Origin: Myxacorys almedinensis A
Lineage (GTDB): Bacteria; Cyanobacteriota; Cyanobacteriia; Leptolyngbyales; Leptolyngbyaceae
Assembly: GCF_010091945.1 (NCBI RefSeq)
Contig: NZ_WVIE01000002.1
Span: 115,270-179,269, forward strand
DNA length: 64,000 nt
Reading direction: 5' to 3'
The stretch's first letter is position 1. Each line of letters opens with the position of its first letter. This document shows positions 35,389-46,232 of this stretch, one piece after another. Under the pieces are notes generated by a model. It was not told the origin of the DNA and ran no database searches. It was given only the letters and a program-made list of their open reading frames with translations. The position numbers were made by a program, and so were the translations under genes.

Positions 35389-35790
35389 ATGGGACAGTAT
35401 GATCGGTTGATCCTGATGGCGGAAGATGAATTGACGCAATATAGCACCGATGCCCGCAAAATCGAGAAGTTGCGGCGTAAAATTGGGCTTTCGGTATCTA
35501 CGGCAGAGCAAAAGCAAGTCAAAGAGCAACTCCTCGCCGAAATGCCAACCGACCCAGTGAATAAACTGATAGAAAACCAGCGCCAAACCGTTGCTCTGCC
35601 ATTTTGGGGAATCGCAGGATTAGGGCTACTGCTCGGCATTTCGTTTTCGCAACCTATAGATTTTGTTGCCACTCTTGGGGGCGGCGCGATCGCCATCTTT
35701 CTCCAAAAGCGCGGTTGGAACCTTCAGGCAAAACGGCTGGTGATCCAGACCTTAGAAGAGATCGAAGAGCGAGTGCGAAAGCCAGATTGA
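35389..35790 (+). CDS. Small membrane protein of unknown function
   Basis: A 133-residue protein: a charged N-terminal half (about residues 1-68, helical, KIEKLRRKIGLS), two adjacent hydrophobic helices (about 70-85, PFWGIAGLGLLLGISF, and 90-105, FVATLGGGAIAIFL), then a basic amphipathic tail (KRLVIQTLEEIEERVRKPD). I do not recognise the family. It is convergent with the GH15-like gene, 12 bp between the stops. Confidence 0.65.
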   Translation: MGQYDRLILMAEDELTQYSTDARKIEKLRRKIGLSVSTAEQKQVKEQLLAEMPTDPVNKLIENQRQTVALPFWGIAGLGLLLGISFSQPIDFVATLGGGAIAIFLQKRGWNLQAKRLVIQTLEEIEERVRKPD

Positions 35791-35802
35791 TCGCGTTCCA
35801 CC

Positions 35803-38800
35803 TTAAGCGGCGGCTTGTCCTAACTGAGCTAAAAATTGCAGCGCTTTTGCCACATATCTCGTACAGTCGTAAGGCGACGTATCATAGAACGATCGCCACG
35901 CTGACCCTTTAAATTCATCGTAGCGATCGATGTGTTCGGGATGATGATCGAGCCAAGCCAAGCGAACGGCATGCCCTACCAGCACATCTAACACGATGTA
36001 TTCTTCGATCTTCAGGTCTGGGTTTTGAGATGCGATCGCACTTAGTTCCATTAACGCCTCAACATTGATTTGGCGATATTCGGGGGCTTGCATTTTGTTG
36101 AGCAAGTGTTCCACTTTTAAGGCAAAATTCTTTTCTCCTGCCGTCATCTCAGTGATTAACGATTCGCTGTCTAATCGGTTGCGCCGTTCAAGCTTATCGC
36201 CAACCACTAACCCTTTGCAGTGGTGAAGCAATTTCCATACACTGGGGTAGAAATTTTGGGGTACACGATTAACGGCTCCGTCTAATTGTCGTTTACGACG
36301 CCAGTTTTGCTGGGCAGGTTCAACTTCAGTGTGTTCATCAAGCACCACAACCCAATCAATGCCGCGATCGGGAAGTTTTACTTTTAGCGATTCTTGTTTG
36401 AATAACGCTCGATTCAAATCAGCATAGCCCACTAAAATTTCATGTAACCGAGTTTTAATTTCAAATGGGCTTAACCGCATCAGCCGCTCGTAGGCTTCGT
36501 CTTGAGTTACGTCTAACTCGCGCGCCAGATCGCTTGTCATCAAGAGAATCAAGTAGCCGACCCGTAACGTGAGCAAGCCTTTGAATAACTCGGGTTCGGC
36601 TTTAATGAGAAGACTGAGATACACGAGAATCTCTTGAGTCAGGACGCGATCGCCAATGTCTTCTCGGCAAAAGTTGCGAATTTTCTCTAGCACCTCCGTA
36701 TGCGGCACAGGCTGCACAATCAGCGAATCTTCGCTATAAGCACGACCCACAGCAATCTGTTTTTGGCGCACGAGAATATCGGTTACCGCATCCGACAGAC
36801 CCACATCCACCTTATCGAGCAATCCTGCTACTCGCCGCACAATACTCCAATAGGGCGACCCTTCCGCGCTGCGCGACGCCACCCGTGCTGCATTGCCTTT
36901 GCTGGCTCTCGTGTAGACTTCATTTAGCAACTCGCGTACGGTGACAGCCTCAGCCAGTTCTACCGCAAAGTCCATTCCCTTCAGGCGCACAAGAGTGCTG
37001 AGAATCTCGACCTGTTCATACAGGTTTTTTGACTCCCGCAAGGTCTCGATCAAGAGCGGTAGATCCGCTTCATAGTCTAGCCGAAACTCTTGCATAAAGT
37101 TGAGCGGCTGCGTCGTTTGGGGGTCAAAAGCGAGATGGAATTTTGAGCCTCCAACTTCGGCAACCGAGGTTGACTCAAACTGGAAATTGTGGAGGAAATC
37201 AATCCGCTCGGTGCTGGCAGTGAGCATAAATTGCCGGATCTGCCCAAGCTGGACGGGGATCTCCCCGCAGCGCCCTTCTTGCAATTCTTGAACTAAATTG
37301 AGCAGGGCTTCTCGACCCAGTTCCAACATGTCTTTTGTGAGCAGCAGCGTTACGGTGGGTCTGCCCAAATACTGCCAGTGGCGATGGATGTGCGCCATCT
37401 CGCTTTTGATATTAGAGACTAAAAAGTGATAGTCTAACGTCAGGTAAAACCGCTCTGGTTCTAGGAATGATGGCAGAAAGACGAGGGTCTCGCCCCGAAC
37501 TTTATAGACGCGAGATGTGGTTAAACTTCGCATTCGTCGGTGGGGTCGCCCGGTTAGCGCTAGTTTGTCATTTCGCCCAATTTGGGTGTAGGCGGCAGCG
37601 AGTTCTCTAGCATGGCGAACTTGAATCGGCGCAACTTGCTCTAGCGTTTGCGTTTCTACATTATTGGCGGCAAGTCGGGCTTGCAACGCTTCATCTTCTG
37701 CAATTAGCACAACTTGAATGGTGGCTTTTCGTCGCTGCCCCATTTGCAGATGTCGCCCGCAGGGATCGATATCGCCGACCGAGATAAAATCTTCGTGCAG
37801 GAGTTGCGCGAGAATGTAGAGACTCTGCGCCCACACGAGGGGAAGGTTGTCGTTGGGAAGGCGCGGCTGCGAGTGAGGAATTGCTTTTTCGGCTGCGATC
37901 GCACTTTCCGGCACGTAATACAATTCGGGGAGCAAATCAAGTCCATCACGATGCACCGTGATCTGGGCAAGCCGATCGAGATAGTGTTGCGCTTGAGCGC
38001 GATCGCCGCGAAAAATCCCATCCAACGCCAAGTACGTAAAAAAGAGCGGCCATTCACACTCAATATGCTCAAACTGTTTCAACTCCCACGGCTCGTAATG
38101 CAACCGAGTGCCGTCCTCTAAAACGGCTTGGTGCCCATCGCGCAGAAATCGCTTGCAACCATACTTGCCTTGGAGTAGGTTTATGATTTTATTGCGGGTG
38201 CGATCAACAAGCTGAGTATCTTCGATCGCAAAGGCTGGAAACCCGATCGCACTCAACAGCGCCGCATCAACTTCTTTAGAACTTGACTCGCGGGGCAGCA
38301 AAGAATCTAACGTCACTCGGCAGCGCGCAATTTCATCGGGCAGCACATGAATCACAGAAGAAAGATCGCCATGCACCCCGTAGAGATTTAAGCCATTTAG
38401 TGCTTCTAGCGCTGCTTTCGCCATCCCAACAGAACTGCCGTTAAGTTCAGGATTGCCATGATTAATTTTGTTACCCCGTTCCCAAATTCCATAATCTGGT
38501 GTGCGATAGGTTCTGCCAATGTAATAGACAAGGTTTTGAATAAAATTAATCTCGTCGTTTGCATATATGATTGACAACCCAGAACTAGTCATCTGTGCCA
38601 ACATTAAAAGAAACACAGATGTGGCATCTAGCTGCAAATGTCCCCACTGGCTATCCCCCACAACCGTTGAGCCGGTTTCAGTATCGTACTTAGCATGCAG
38701 CGCATCTAAAGGGGCTTGATTATGTTTAAATTGCTCAACTTTGCTCGCTTGTCGCATCATGGCAAACAATAGCCCACGCATCAGTTTGATCACGCTGTGT

Positions 38801-39045
38801 TCTAGCTCGTAGGCGCGCCCGCGCTGGTCGTCTCGTTTCCGGTAGGCAAGCGCCAACCCCCAAACCGCCAAAATGCTATACACATTGTCTCTGACCCAAG
38901 CATCGGTGTAGTCGCCGTGGGCGTTGATAGCGGTACTCGCAGGCAGCAAGCCCGAAATTGGGTTTTGCCGACTGAGAATCACAGAATGGACTTGCTCGTA
39001 GTAGCGATCGAGGCGGGTTGCCACGTCCAATGCTGGGTTGGTCAT
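35803..39045 (-). CDS. Glycoside hydrolase family 15 protein, phosphorylase-kinase-alpha-like
   Basis: A 1080-residue cytoplasmic protein. The N-terminal about 430 residues form a GH15 (alpha/alpha)6 barrel: AINAHGDYTDAWVRDNVYSILAVWGLAL, SQWGHLQLDATSVFLLMLAQ, YRTPDYGIWERGNKINHGNPELNGSSVGMAKAALEAL and HYEPWELKQFEHIECEWPLF. These are the segments shared with animal phosphorylase kinase alpha/beta subunits. The rest is the long helical region also found there (DLARELDVTQDEAYERLM, QAPEYRQINVEALMELS). Cyanobacterial members are conserved but uncharacterised; either a glucan hydrolase or a regulatory, catalytically silent protein is possible. Monocistronic. Confidence 0.85.
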   Translation of the reverse strand: MTNPALDVATRLDRYYEQVHSVILSRQNPISGLLPASTAINAHGDYTDAWVRDNVYSILAVWGLALAYRKRDDQRGRAYELEHSVIKLMRGLLFAMMRQASKVEQFKHNQAPLDALHAKYDTETGSTVVGDSQWGHLQLDATSVFLLMLAQMTSSGLSIIYANDEINFIQNLVYYIGRTYRTPDYGIWERGNKINHGNPELNGSSVGMAKAALEALNGLNLYGVHGDLSSVIHVLPDEIARCRVTLDSLLPRESSSKEVDAALLSAIGFPAFAIEDTQLVDRTRNKIINLLQGKYGCKRFLRDGHQAVLEDGTRLHYEPWELKQFEHIECEWPLFFTYLALDGIFRGDRAQAQHYLDRLAQITVHRDGLDLLPELYYVPESAIAAEKAIPHSQPRLPNDNLPLVWAQSLYILAQLLHEDFISVGDIDPCGRHLQMGQRRKATIQVVLIAEDEALQARLAANNVETQTLEQVAPIQVRHARELAAAYTQIGRNDKLALTGRPHRRMRSLTTSRVYKVRGETLVFLPSFLEPERFYLTLDYHFLVSNIKSEMAHIHRHWQYLGRPTVTLLLTKDMLELGREALLNLVQELQEGRCGEIPVQLGQIRQFMLTASTERIDFLHNFQFESTSVAEVGGSKFHLAFDPQTTQPLNFMQEFRLDYEADLPLLIETLRESKNLYEQVEILSTLVRLKGMDFAVELAEAVTVRELLNEVYTRASKGNAARVASRSAEGSPYWSIVRRVAGLLDKVDVGLSDAVTDILVRQKQIAVGRAYSEDSLIVQPVPHTEVLEKIRNFCREDIGDRVLTQEILVYLSLLIKAEPELFKGLLTLRVGYLILLMTSDLARELDVTQDEAYERLMRLSPFEIKTRLHEILVGYADLNRALFKQESLKVKLPDRGIDWVVVLDEHTEVEPAQQNWRRKRQLDGAVNRVPQNFYPSVWKLLHHCKGLVVGDKLERRNRLDSESLITEMTAGEKNFALKVEHLLNKMQAPEYRQINVEALMELSAIASQNPDLKIEEYIVLDVLVGHAVRLAWLDHHPEHIDRYDEFKGSAWRSFYDTSPYDCTRYVAKALQFLAQLGQAAA

Positions 39046-39281
39046 ATTTCACCTGAGAGCGAGACCCTAGACAATACCTTAAACAGCTTGCCCAAAAAAA
39101 ATATCATGATCCAAATTTTGAAAGATGAATCTGCTTTAGGCAGCAACAAGATAGAACATGAATAGCAAGAGTGTAGATGAATCTATTAAATCAAGGGTGT
39201 TTCGTTAGAACATTTTGATAATAGCGGAGAGATTTGAGGTTTCCCTAAGACACTCCCGTTTCATGGAGGAAGATGCAGGGG

Positions 39282-40727
39282 TTAAGAATAGCCCTGAGTG
39301 AAAGCTGGCAGTTGCATCACGGATCGGTAGTGAGCCTCAACTTCTGCTACAGTGGGAGACTGCCGCTTTATGCTCCATTGACTTTGGTTAAACAAGGCTT
39401 GTCTCAATGCATTGAGATCAACATTCACGACAGAATTGTTCTCAACAACAGCCTTGCCATTCACCCAAGCGTAGCTCACTGCATTAACAGGGCGACCCAA
39501 AATTAGTAACCCAATCGGATCAGTTCTCGGCAACAGCGAGAGATTTGTTAAGTCATACATCACCAAATCAGCCTGCTTGCCAACGGTCAACGATCCCAGT
39601 TGATCTTGTACATTGAGACCTTTTGCGCCTCCAAGAGCAGCCATCTCAACCGACTCGCGGGGCGTAATCCAATGCTGGTACTCAAAATCAGTGGTGTTGT
39701 GCAAAATTGAGCCAATCTTGATCGCTTCTAGCAAATCTTGAGAATCGTTGCTGGCAGACCCGTCGCACCCAAACGCCACATTCACGCCAGCTTGTCGATA
39801 CTTTAAAATGGGTGCAATGCCGCTGCCTAAGCGCAAATTACTGAGAGGATTGTGAACAACCGTGGACTGAGTTTCTGCCAACATTTGAATATCGGTGTCG
39901 TCTAGCCAGACGCAGTGAGCCAGGGATGTGCGAGGACTCAGGTAGTCAAGGTCTTTGAGGTGTTGAACAGCGCTACAGCCGTAGGTTTCCTCTGCGAGCA
40001 GCTTTTGCGCTTTGGTTTCGAGGAGATGAGCATGGCGACATAAGCCGTAGCGATCGCTAAGTTCTGCACAGCCCTCAAATAGGTGATCCGAACAGAGTTG
40101 CAATCCGGTGGGGGCAACCATAACATTGATTCCAGTTTCGGGCTTGTGAAACTGATTAATTACCTCTTGCATTAACTCTAGCGTTGCTTTGGTTGATCGC
40201 AAGTAGGGCTTGTGGGTTTGTGCGGTGCCGCCATCGGGTATTCCTGAGGTCAATGGTTCATCTTGGATCAACGGTCCGACAAACGCTCGGATGCCCACTT
40301 CGCGATAGGCGCGCACGGCTGCCGCTACGGTTTCTAATTCTTTTCCGGGAATCAAAACGAGATGATCCACGACGCTCGTTCCGCCACTCAACAGCGTCTC
40401 AACGGCGGTTCCCAAGGCGCTCAGGTAAACCTGCTCTTCGTTTAAGGGGATGAAGTCGTAGAGTTCTGCGAGCCACAGTTCTAACGGCACAGGGGGAATG
40501 ATGCCCCGTTGCCACATCTCCGAAGAGTGGGTATGAGCGTTGACAAATCCGGGCAGCAATAGCTTGTTGCGTCCGTCAACAATAGTGCCAACCACATCTA
40601 GATCAGCCCCGATCGCGGTAATGCGATGTCCTTCGTCAGGCTCTGACGGGTCGTGCCCAATTTGCACATCTACGGTGTCATAACCTTGCTCAACTGGAAT
40701 GAGAACCTGCTGAATCGTAAAACTCAT
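39282..40727 (-). CDS. Amidohydrolase (TrzA/AtzA/SsnA-type deaminase or chlorohydrolase family)
   Basis: A 481-residue metal-dependent hydrolase. The GFVNAHTHSSEMWQRG motif holds the HxH metal ligands, followed by LETKAQKLLAE (His/Glu region near CRHAHLLET), SLAHCVWLDDTDI (His ligand) and NVAFGCDGSASNDSQDLLEA (Asp ligand). LIADLVMYDL near the C-terminus closes the beta-sandwich. This subgroup deaminates purine or triazine-like rings or S-adenosylhomocysteine relatives. The exact substrate cannot be told. It stands alone, divergent from gap1. Confidence 0.85.
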   Translation of the reverse strand: MSFTIQQVLIPVEQGYDTVDVQIGHDPSEPDEGHRITAIGADLDVVGTIVDGRNKLLLPGFVNAHTHSSEMWQRGIIPPVPLELWLAELYDFIPLNEEQVYLSALGTAVETLLSGGTSVVDHLVLIPGKELETVAAAVRAYREVGIRAFVGPLIQDEPLTSGIPDGGTAQTHKPYLRSTKATLELMQEVINQFHKPETGINVMVAPTGLQLCSDHLFEGCAELSDRYGLCRHAHLLETKAQKLLAEETYGCSAVQHLKDLDYLSPRTSLAHCVWLDDTDIQMLAETQSTVVHNPLSNLRLGSGIAPILKYRQAGVNVAFGCDGSASNDSQDLLEAIKIGSILHNTTDFEYQHWITPRESVEMAALGGAKGLNVQDQLGSLTVGKQADLVMYDLTNLSLLPRTDPIGLLILGRPVNAVSYAWVNGKAVVENNSVVNVDLNALRQALFNQSQWSIKRQSPTVAEVEAHYRSVMQLPAFTQGYS

Positions 40728-42077
<1,350 letters not shown>

Positions 42078-42167
42078 GGCATGAAGTAGCGTGGATCTGC
42101 TGACGGTGATCCGCGATCGCTGCCAAGTTAAAGCATCGCCAAAGTTGCATTTCAGTTCAAACCATAA

Positions 42168-42207
42168 GTTCAGATTCAGGTGTTCCTAAAATCGCCTGAA
42201 TCTGAAC
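42168..42207. terminator. Perfect 13-bp inverted repeat between gap1 and the GIY-YIG gene
   Basis: GTTCAGATTCAGG (42168-42180) and CCTGAATCTGAAC (42195-42207) pair perfectly around a 14-base loop. There is no T-run on either side, so it may be a bidirectional terminator or mRNA-stabilising hairpin between convergent genes. Confidence 0.6.
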
Positions 42208-42301
42208 GAGCTAGGGCAAAAGCCATGCCGAGGATTCTTTGTTTTCACCCAATTCATCCTCTGAATTGATCTGAATCATCCGAACGATCGCTAGATTTGA
42301 A

Positions 42302-42835
42302 TTACTTTAAATCTAATAATCCTTCTTCTTTAATTTTTGGATTAAATCGAATTTCCGCCTCGACTCCCCGTTCTTTGAGCCGCGCTAAAATCTCTGCTTC
42401 AACACGCCGAGCAACATTTTTAAGAATTTTGGCTTGACCCAAAGGATCATGAATTGGATTTGCGTAATTGGCTTTTTCTTCAGGAGTCATTAATGCTTTA
42501 ACCTGGATTGGCTGAGTCCAAAGTGCATCCTCTCCCAAGACTGACCCGTTCTCCCCAATCCAAGCAGCGCGAATTTCTTCGAGAACAGTGCGGCTGGGGC
42601 GATCGACCGTCTTTACTTTGATCCAATAACAGCGATCGAGTTGCCGGACTAGGTGCTGTTTTAAACTGAGAAAAACATCTCGCGAAAATCCGATAAACTG
42701 AAGCGTTTTATGGGCATCAAAAATAGCATAGACGCCGACTTTTCCATGAAGCTGTTCGGGTAATTGACCCTCATTGTTTAGATAGGGAATAAATTCTAAA
42801 CTAGCCAATGTTGGGATATCAGTTTGTGAAGTCAT
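42302..42835 (-). CDS. GIY-YIG nuclease-superfamily protein
   Basis: A 177-residue protein with a GIY-YIG-like core near residues 32-80: KVGVYAIFDAHKTLQFIGFSRD, in which GVY and FIG replace GIY and YIG, followed by helices ending EEIRAAWIGEN. The typical catalytic Arg and Glu are not both obvious, so activity is uncertain. The C-terminal about 80 residues are charged and family-specific. Cyanobacterial members are conserved and uncharacterised. Convergent with gap1. Confidence 0.7.
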   Translation of the reverse strand: MTSQTDIPTLASLEFIPYLNNEGQLPEQLHGKVGVYAIFDAHKTLQFIGFSRDVFLSLKQHLVRQLDRCYWIKVKTVDRPSRTVLEEIRAAWIGENGSVLGEDALWTQPIQVKALMTPEEKANYANPIHDPLGQAKILKNVARRVEAEILARLKERGVEAEIRFNPKIKEEGLLDLK

Positions 42836-42857
42836 TTGAAAACGCAGAATTTACTCA

Positions 42858-42884
42858 TTAGACACTTTAGACACTTTAGACACT
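42858..42884. repeat. Three 9-bp tandem repeats
   Basis: TTAGACACT at 42858-42866, 42867-42875 and 42876-42884, 23 bp upstream of the GIY-YIG start, followed by a looser ATGATTAACTCATGATTAAC doublet. Confidence 0.9.
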
Positions 42885-43016
42885 TTCATTGGCTTATGAT
42901 TAACTCATGATTAACTGATCATTGAGCGGCAAAACTTGAACGCGACCGTCCCAATTCTCTTGCAGAAGAGAAAAACTTTTGTAATTACGGTTTTTGGCAA
43001 TTATTTGTCAATTAAT

Positions 43017-43409
43017 TTAATTAGAGTTAGGAACTTTTCTATAAATTGCACACAAGCGGCTCGGCTTAAAAACTTTCGCCTGAAACATAAAGTTTGGTGG
43101 AACATTAACGATGACATGATCGGCTGAGCCGTGAAATTTCTCGAACTCGGCGGGCATGCCTTTCGGGGTGGTTGCACTGTAGGGCACAGGCTGAAACAGA
43201 AGCTCTGTAAACTCAACCGCGTCGCCCTTCAATTCTTGCTGAATCTGCCCGACAAATGCTTCGCTGGTGAGCAATTCAAACAAGGTTGCCTTGACCTGAG
43301 GATCGAGAGAGAAACTGCCATCAAAGGCTTGGATAATTTTAAGTCCCATGGGTGCCGAATGAACTAAATTCAAATTAATCAAATCAAATGAATCAAATAT
43401 TGAGTGCAT
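43017..43409 (-). CDS. Hypothetical protein, no recognised family
   Basis: A 130-residue reading from MHSIFDSFDLINL, chosen because AGAGAGG lies 6-12 bases upstream; MGLKIIQAFDG at 43349 is a shorter option (110 residues). The composition is normal and it ends ...SRLCAIYRKVPNSN. It contains neither signal peptide nor membrane helix, and no motif I recognise. It is divergent from the GH116 gene (83 bp between starts). Confidence 0.5.
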   Translation of the reverse strand: MHSIFDSFDLINLNLVHSAPMGLKIIQAFDGSFSLDPQVKATLFELLTSEAFVGQIQQELKGDAVEFTELLFQPVPYSATTPKGMPAEFEKFHGSADHVIVNVPPNFMFQAKVFKPSRLCAIYRKVPNSN

Positions 43410-43491
43410 CAATCGCCTCTCTAAGATCCTATCCCGTTTTGGAACCCAGAAGGCGCTATAGTGTCCTATTGCTACTGCTAGAACTACCAAC

Positions 43492-46041
43492 ATGTCCCCT
43501 TCTGTCAAGATTCCGACCTGTGCCTGGACTCGCCCCATCGGGCTGGGTTGGGAAAAGCCGTATACCGTTCGCTATGCTAGCAATTTAGATGATGGAGCCT
43601 GGCACGGAATGCCGCTTGGCGGATTTGGCGCAGGTTGTATCGGGCGATCGCACGGAGGCGATTTTAATCTGTGGCATATTGACGGCGGAGAACACGTATT
43701 TCAGCCGATGCCCGCGTGCCAGTTTAGCGTGTTCGAGCAGAGCGAGGATCAGACGCAGGCATACGCGCTGTCTACAGCCACGCCAGAAGACGGGACATTA
43801 GGCGCATGGACGTGGTATCCGGCAAGTTTGGCAGACGAGACAACAGGAACCTATCACGCGCTGTATCCGCGCAGTTGGTTTGTTTATGAAAATGTATTGA
43901 AGGCAACGCTAACCTGTGAGCAGTTTTCGCCGATTATTGCCGACAACTACCAGGAAACAAGCTATCCGGTGGCTGTGTTTGAGTGGACGGCGCACAATCC
44001 AACCGATGCGCCGCTGACACTCAGCCTGATGATGACCTGGCAGAATATGGTTGGCTGGTTTACGAATGCACTCAAATCGCCGGATGTAAAGGTGAGAGAC
44101 GATGGCAGCCCAGAGTATGCCTACCAGCCCCGGATCGGGCACAGCACTGGAAACTTCAATCAACTGACCGGAAATGAGCAACAGCTTGCGATCGTTCTCC
44201 GGCAGCCTGAACTCGATCGACCGGCTGAAGGAGACGGACAGTGGGCGATCGCAACGCGCTTAAACCCTCATCTTTATGACGTGTTCTACCACACTCGCTG
44301 GAATAGTGCGGGGAATGGTGCTGAATTATGGACGACATTTTCTAACGATGGCTCATTGTTAGATGTCGATGATGAAACTCCGGCGGGAGATGGAGAGCAA
44401 ATCGGAGCCGCGATCGCAGTTCGATTTACCCTCAAACCCGGACAGACGCTCACCCTGCCGTTTGTGCTTAGTTGGGATTTTCCGGTGACAGAATTTGCCC
44501 AGGGCGTCGAGTATTTTCGTCGCTACACCGATTTTTTTGGGCGCAACGGGCAGAACGCCTGGTCGATCGCGCGCACGGCGCTAAAGCATCATCGCACCTG
44601 GCAGGAAAAAATCGTGGCGTGGCAACAGCCGATCTGCGATCGCGCCGACCTTCCAGACTGGTTCAAAATGGCGCTGTTTAATGAACTTTACGATCTCACC
44701 CAAGGCGGCACCCTCTGGAGTGCAGCAGACGAGCGTGATCCGATCGGTCAATTTGCGGTGCTAGAGTGCATCGACTATCGCTGGTACGAAAGCCTGGACG
44801 TGCGATTGTATGGCTCATTCGGACTCTTGATGCTGTGGTCAGCACTAGAGAAAGCCGTGATTCGGGCATTTGCGCGGGCGATTCCCCACCACGATCCGCG
44901 CGATCGCACCATCGGCTACTACCTGACGATCGGGGCAGAAAGCCCCCAAGCCATTCGCAAAGCCAAAGGGGCAACGCCTCACGACCTAGGCGCACCCAAC
45001 GAGCATGTCTGGGAAAAAACCAATTACACCAGCTACCAAGACTGCAACCTGTGGAAGGATCTTGGGGCTGATTTTGTCTTGCAAGTCTACCGAGACTATC
45101 TTCTGACCGGCGCAACCGATGTGGAGTTTCTAGCCGAATGTTGGGACGCCGTTGTAGAAACGCTGCACTATCTCAAGCAATTTGATCTCGATGGCGATGG
45201 CATTCCAGAAAACTCTGGCGCACCCGATCAAACCTTCGACGATTGGCGATTAGAGGGCGTCAGTGCCTACTGTGGTGGGCTATGGATCGCCGCCCTAGAA
45301 AGCGCGATCGCCATCAGCACGATTCTCTCTAAGTGCGATCGCGGCTCCGCCCCATCCACCACCCAATCTGCTGCCACCTTCACCACCTGGTTGGCGCAGT
45401 CTCGTGCCGTCTACACCACCAAACTCTGGAACGGACACTACCACCACCTCGACAGCGACAGCGGCTCCAACATCGTCATGGCAGACCAACTCTGTGGGCA
45501 GTTCTACGCCCAGATCCTAGGCTTGCCCAATGTCGTCGAACCCAGCCACACCCAAATCACCCTGCACACTATCTACGACACCTGCTTCCTCAAATTCAAC
45601 ACCTACATCCAAACCCAACCCCTCCAAACTCAACCCCTGGTGCAATCCTCCCGCTTCCAAACTCCCTCAACGCCTCACACCTCTCAGCCTGCCCCCCCTA
45701 CCCCGATCGGAGCCGCTAACGGCGTTCGCCCCGACGGTTCCCCCGAAAACCCCAACGCTACCCATCCCCTCGAAGTCTGGATCGGCATCAATTACGGACT
45801 CGCCGCCTTCTTCTTACACTCCGGCATGACGGCTGAAGCCTGGACACTGATCGAATCTGTTGTGCATCAAATCTATGAAAATGGGCTACAATTCCGCACA
45901 CCCGAAGCGATTACCGCCACCGGAACCTTCCGCGCCGGACATTACCTCCGAGCCATGGCAATTTGGGCAGTGTATGGAGTGCTAACCAACTTTGAGACAT
46001 CAAACTCTGAAACATCAAACTCTGAAACATCAACGGTTTGA
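43492..46041 (+). CDS. Non-lysosomal glucosylceramidase-like beta-glucosidase (GH116)
   Basis: An 849-residue protein like human GBA2 and archaeal/bacterial GH116 beta-glucosidases. An N-terminal beta domain (MPLGGFGAGCIGRSHGGDFN) is followed by a catalytic (alpha/alpha)6 domain. The nucleophile Glu425 lies in VLECIDYRWYESLDVRLYGS, and the acid/base Asp is in PDQTFDDW (Asp579 or Asp583). DGDGIPENSGAPDQTFDDW and SAYCGGLW are diagnostic. There is no signal peptide, so it is cytosolic. A Pro/Ser/Thr/Gln-rich stretch (about residues 700-750) interrupts the C-terminal part, and the last 15 codons are a 15-bp tandem duplication (45994-46033). The substrate may be glycolipid or a beta-glucoside. Confidence 0.9.
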   Translation: MSPSVKIPTCAWTRPIGLGWEKPYTVRYASNLDDGAWHGMPLGGFGAGCIGRSHGGDFNLWHIDGGEHVFQPMPACQFSVFEQSEDQTQAYALSTATPEDGTLGAWTWYPASLADETTGTYHALYPRSWFVYENVLKATLTCEQFSPIIADNYQETSYPVAVFEWTAHNPTDAPLTLSLMMTWQNMVGWFTNALKSPDVKVRDDGSPEYAYQPRIGHSTGNFNQLTGNEQQLAIVLRQPELDRPAEGDGQWAIATRLNPHLYDVFYHTRWNSAGNGAELWTTFSNDGSLLDVDDETPAGDGEQIGAAIAVRFTLKPGQTLTLPFVLSWDFPVTEFAQGVEYFRRYTDFFGRNGQNAWSIARTALKHHRTWQEKIVAWQQPICDRADLPDWFKMALFNELYDLTQGGTLWSAADERDPIGQFAVLECIDYRWYESLDVRLYGSFGLLMLWSALEKAVIRAFARAIPHHDPRDRTIGYYLTIGAESPQAIRKAKGATPHDLGAPNEHVWEKTNYTSYQDCNLWKDLGADFVLQVYRDYLLTGATDVEFLAECWDAVVETLHYLKQFDLDGDGIPENSGAPDQTFDDWRLEGVSAYCGGLWIAALESAIAISTILSKCDRGSAPSTTQSAATFTTWLAQSRAVYTTKLWNGHYHHLDSDSGSNIVMADQLCGQFYAQILGLPNVVEPSHTQITLHTIYDTCFLKFNTYIQTQPLQTQPLVQSSRFQTPSTPHTSQPAPPTPIGAANGVRPDGSPENPNATHPLEVWIGINYGLAAFFLHSGMTAEAWTLIESVVHQIYENGLQFRTPEAITATGTFRAGHYLRAMAIWAVYGVLTNFETSNSETSNSETSTV

Positions 46042-46232
46042 AAAGAAGTTGAAATCTGCCCTAACTCCAGCAATTTAGCGATAGCGTGGGGGATATCTGA
46101 CCAGCATTCTCACTCTGTTGGCATCCTGTATCCACCCTCTAGCGCTAACCGATCGGGATGCTTTATTCCTGCTCGCGCCAGCATTGCCGAACGGTGTCGC
46201 CCCCGCCCTCCCTTTTCCCTTCTCCTGCCAGC

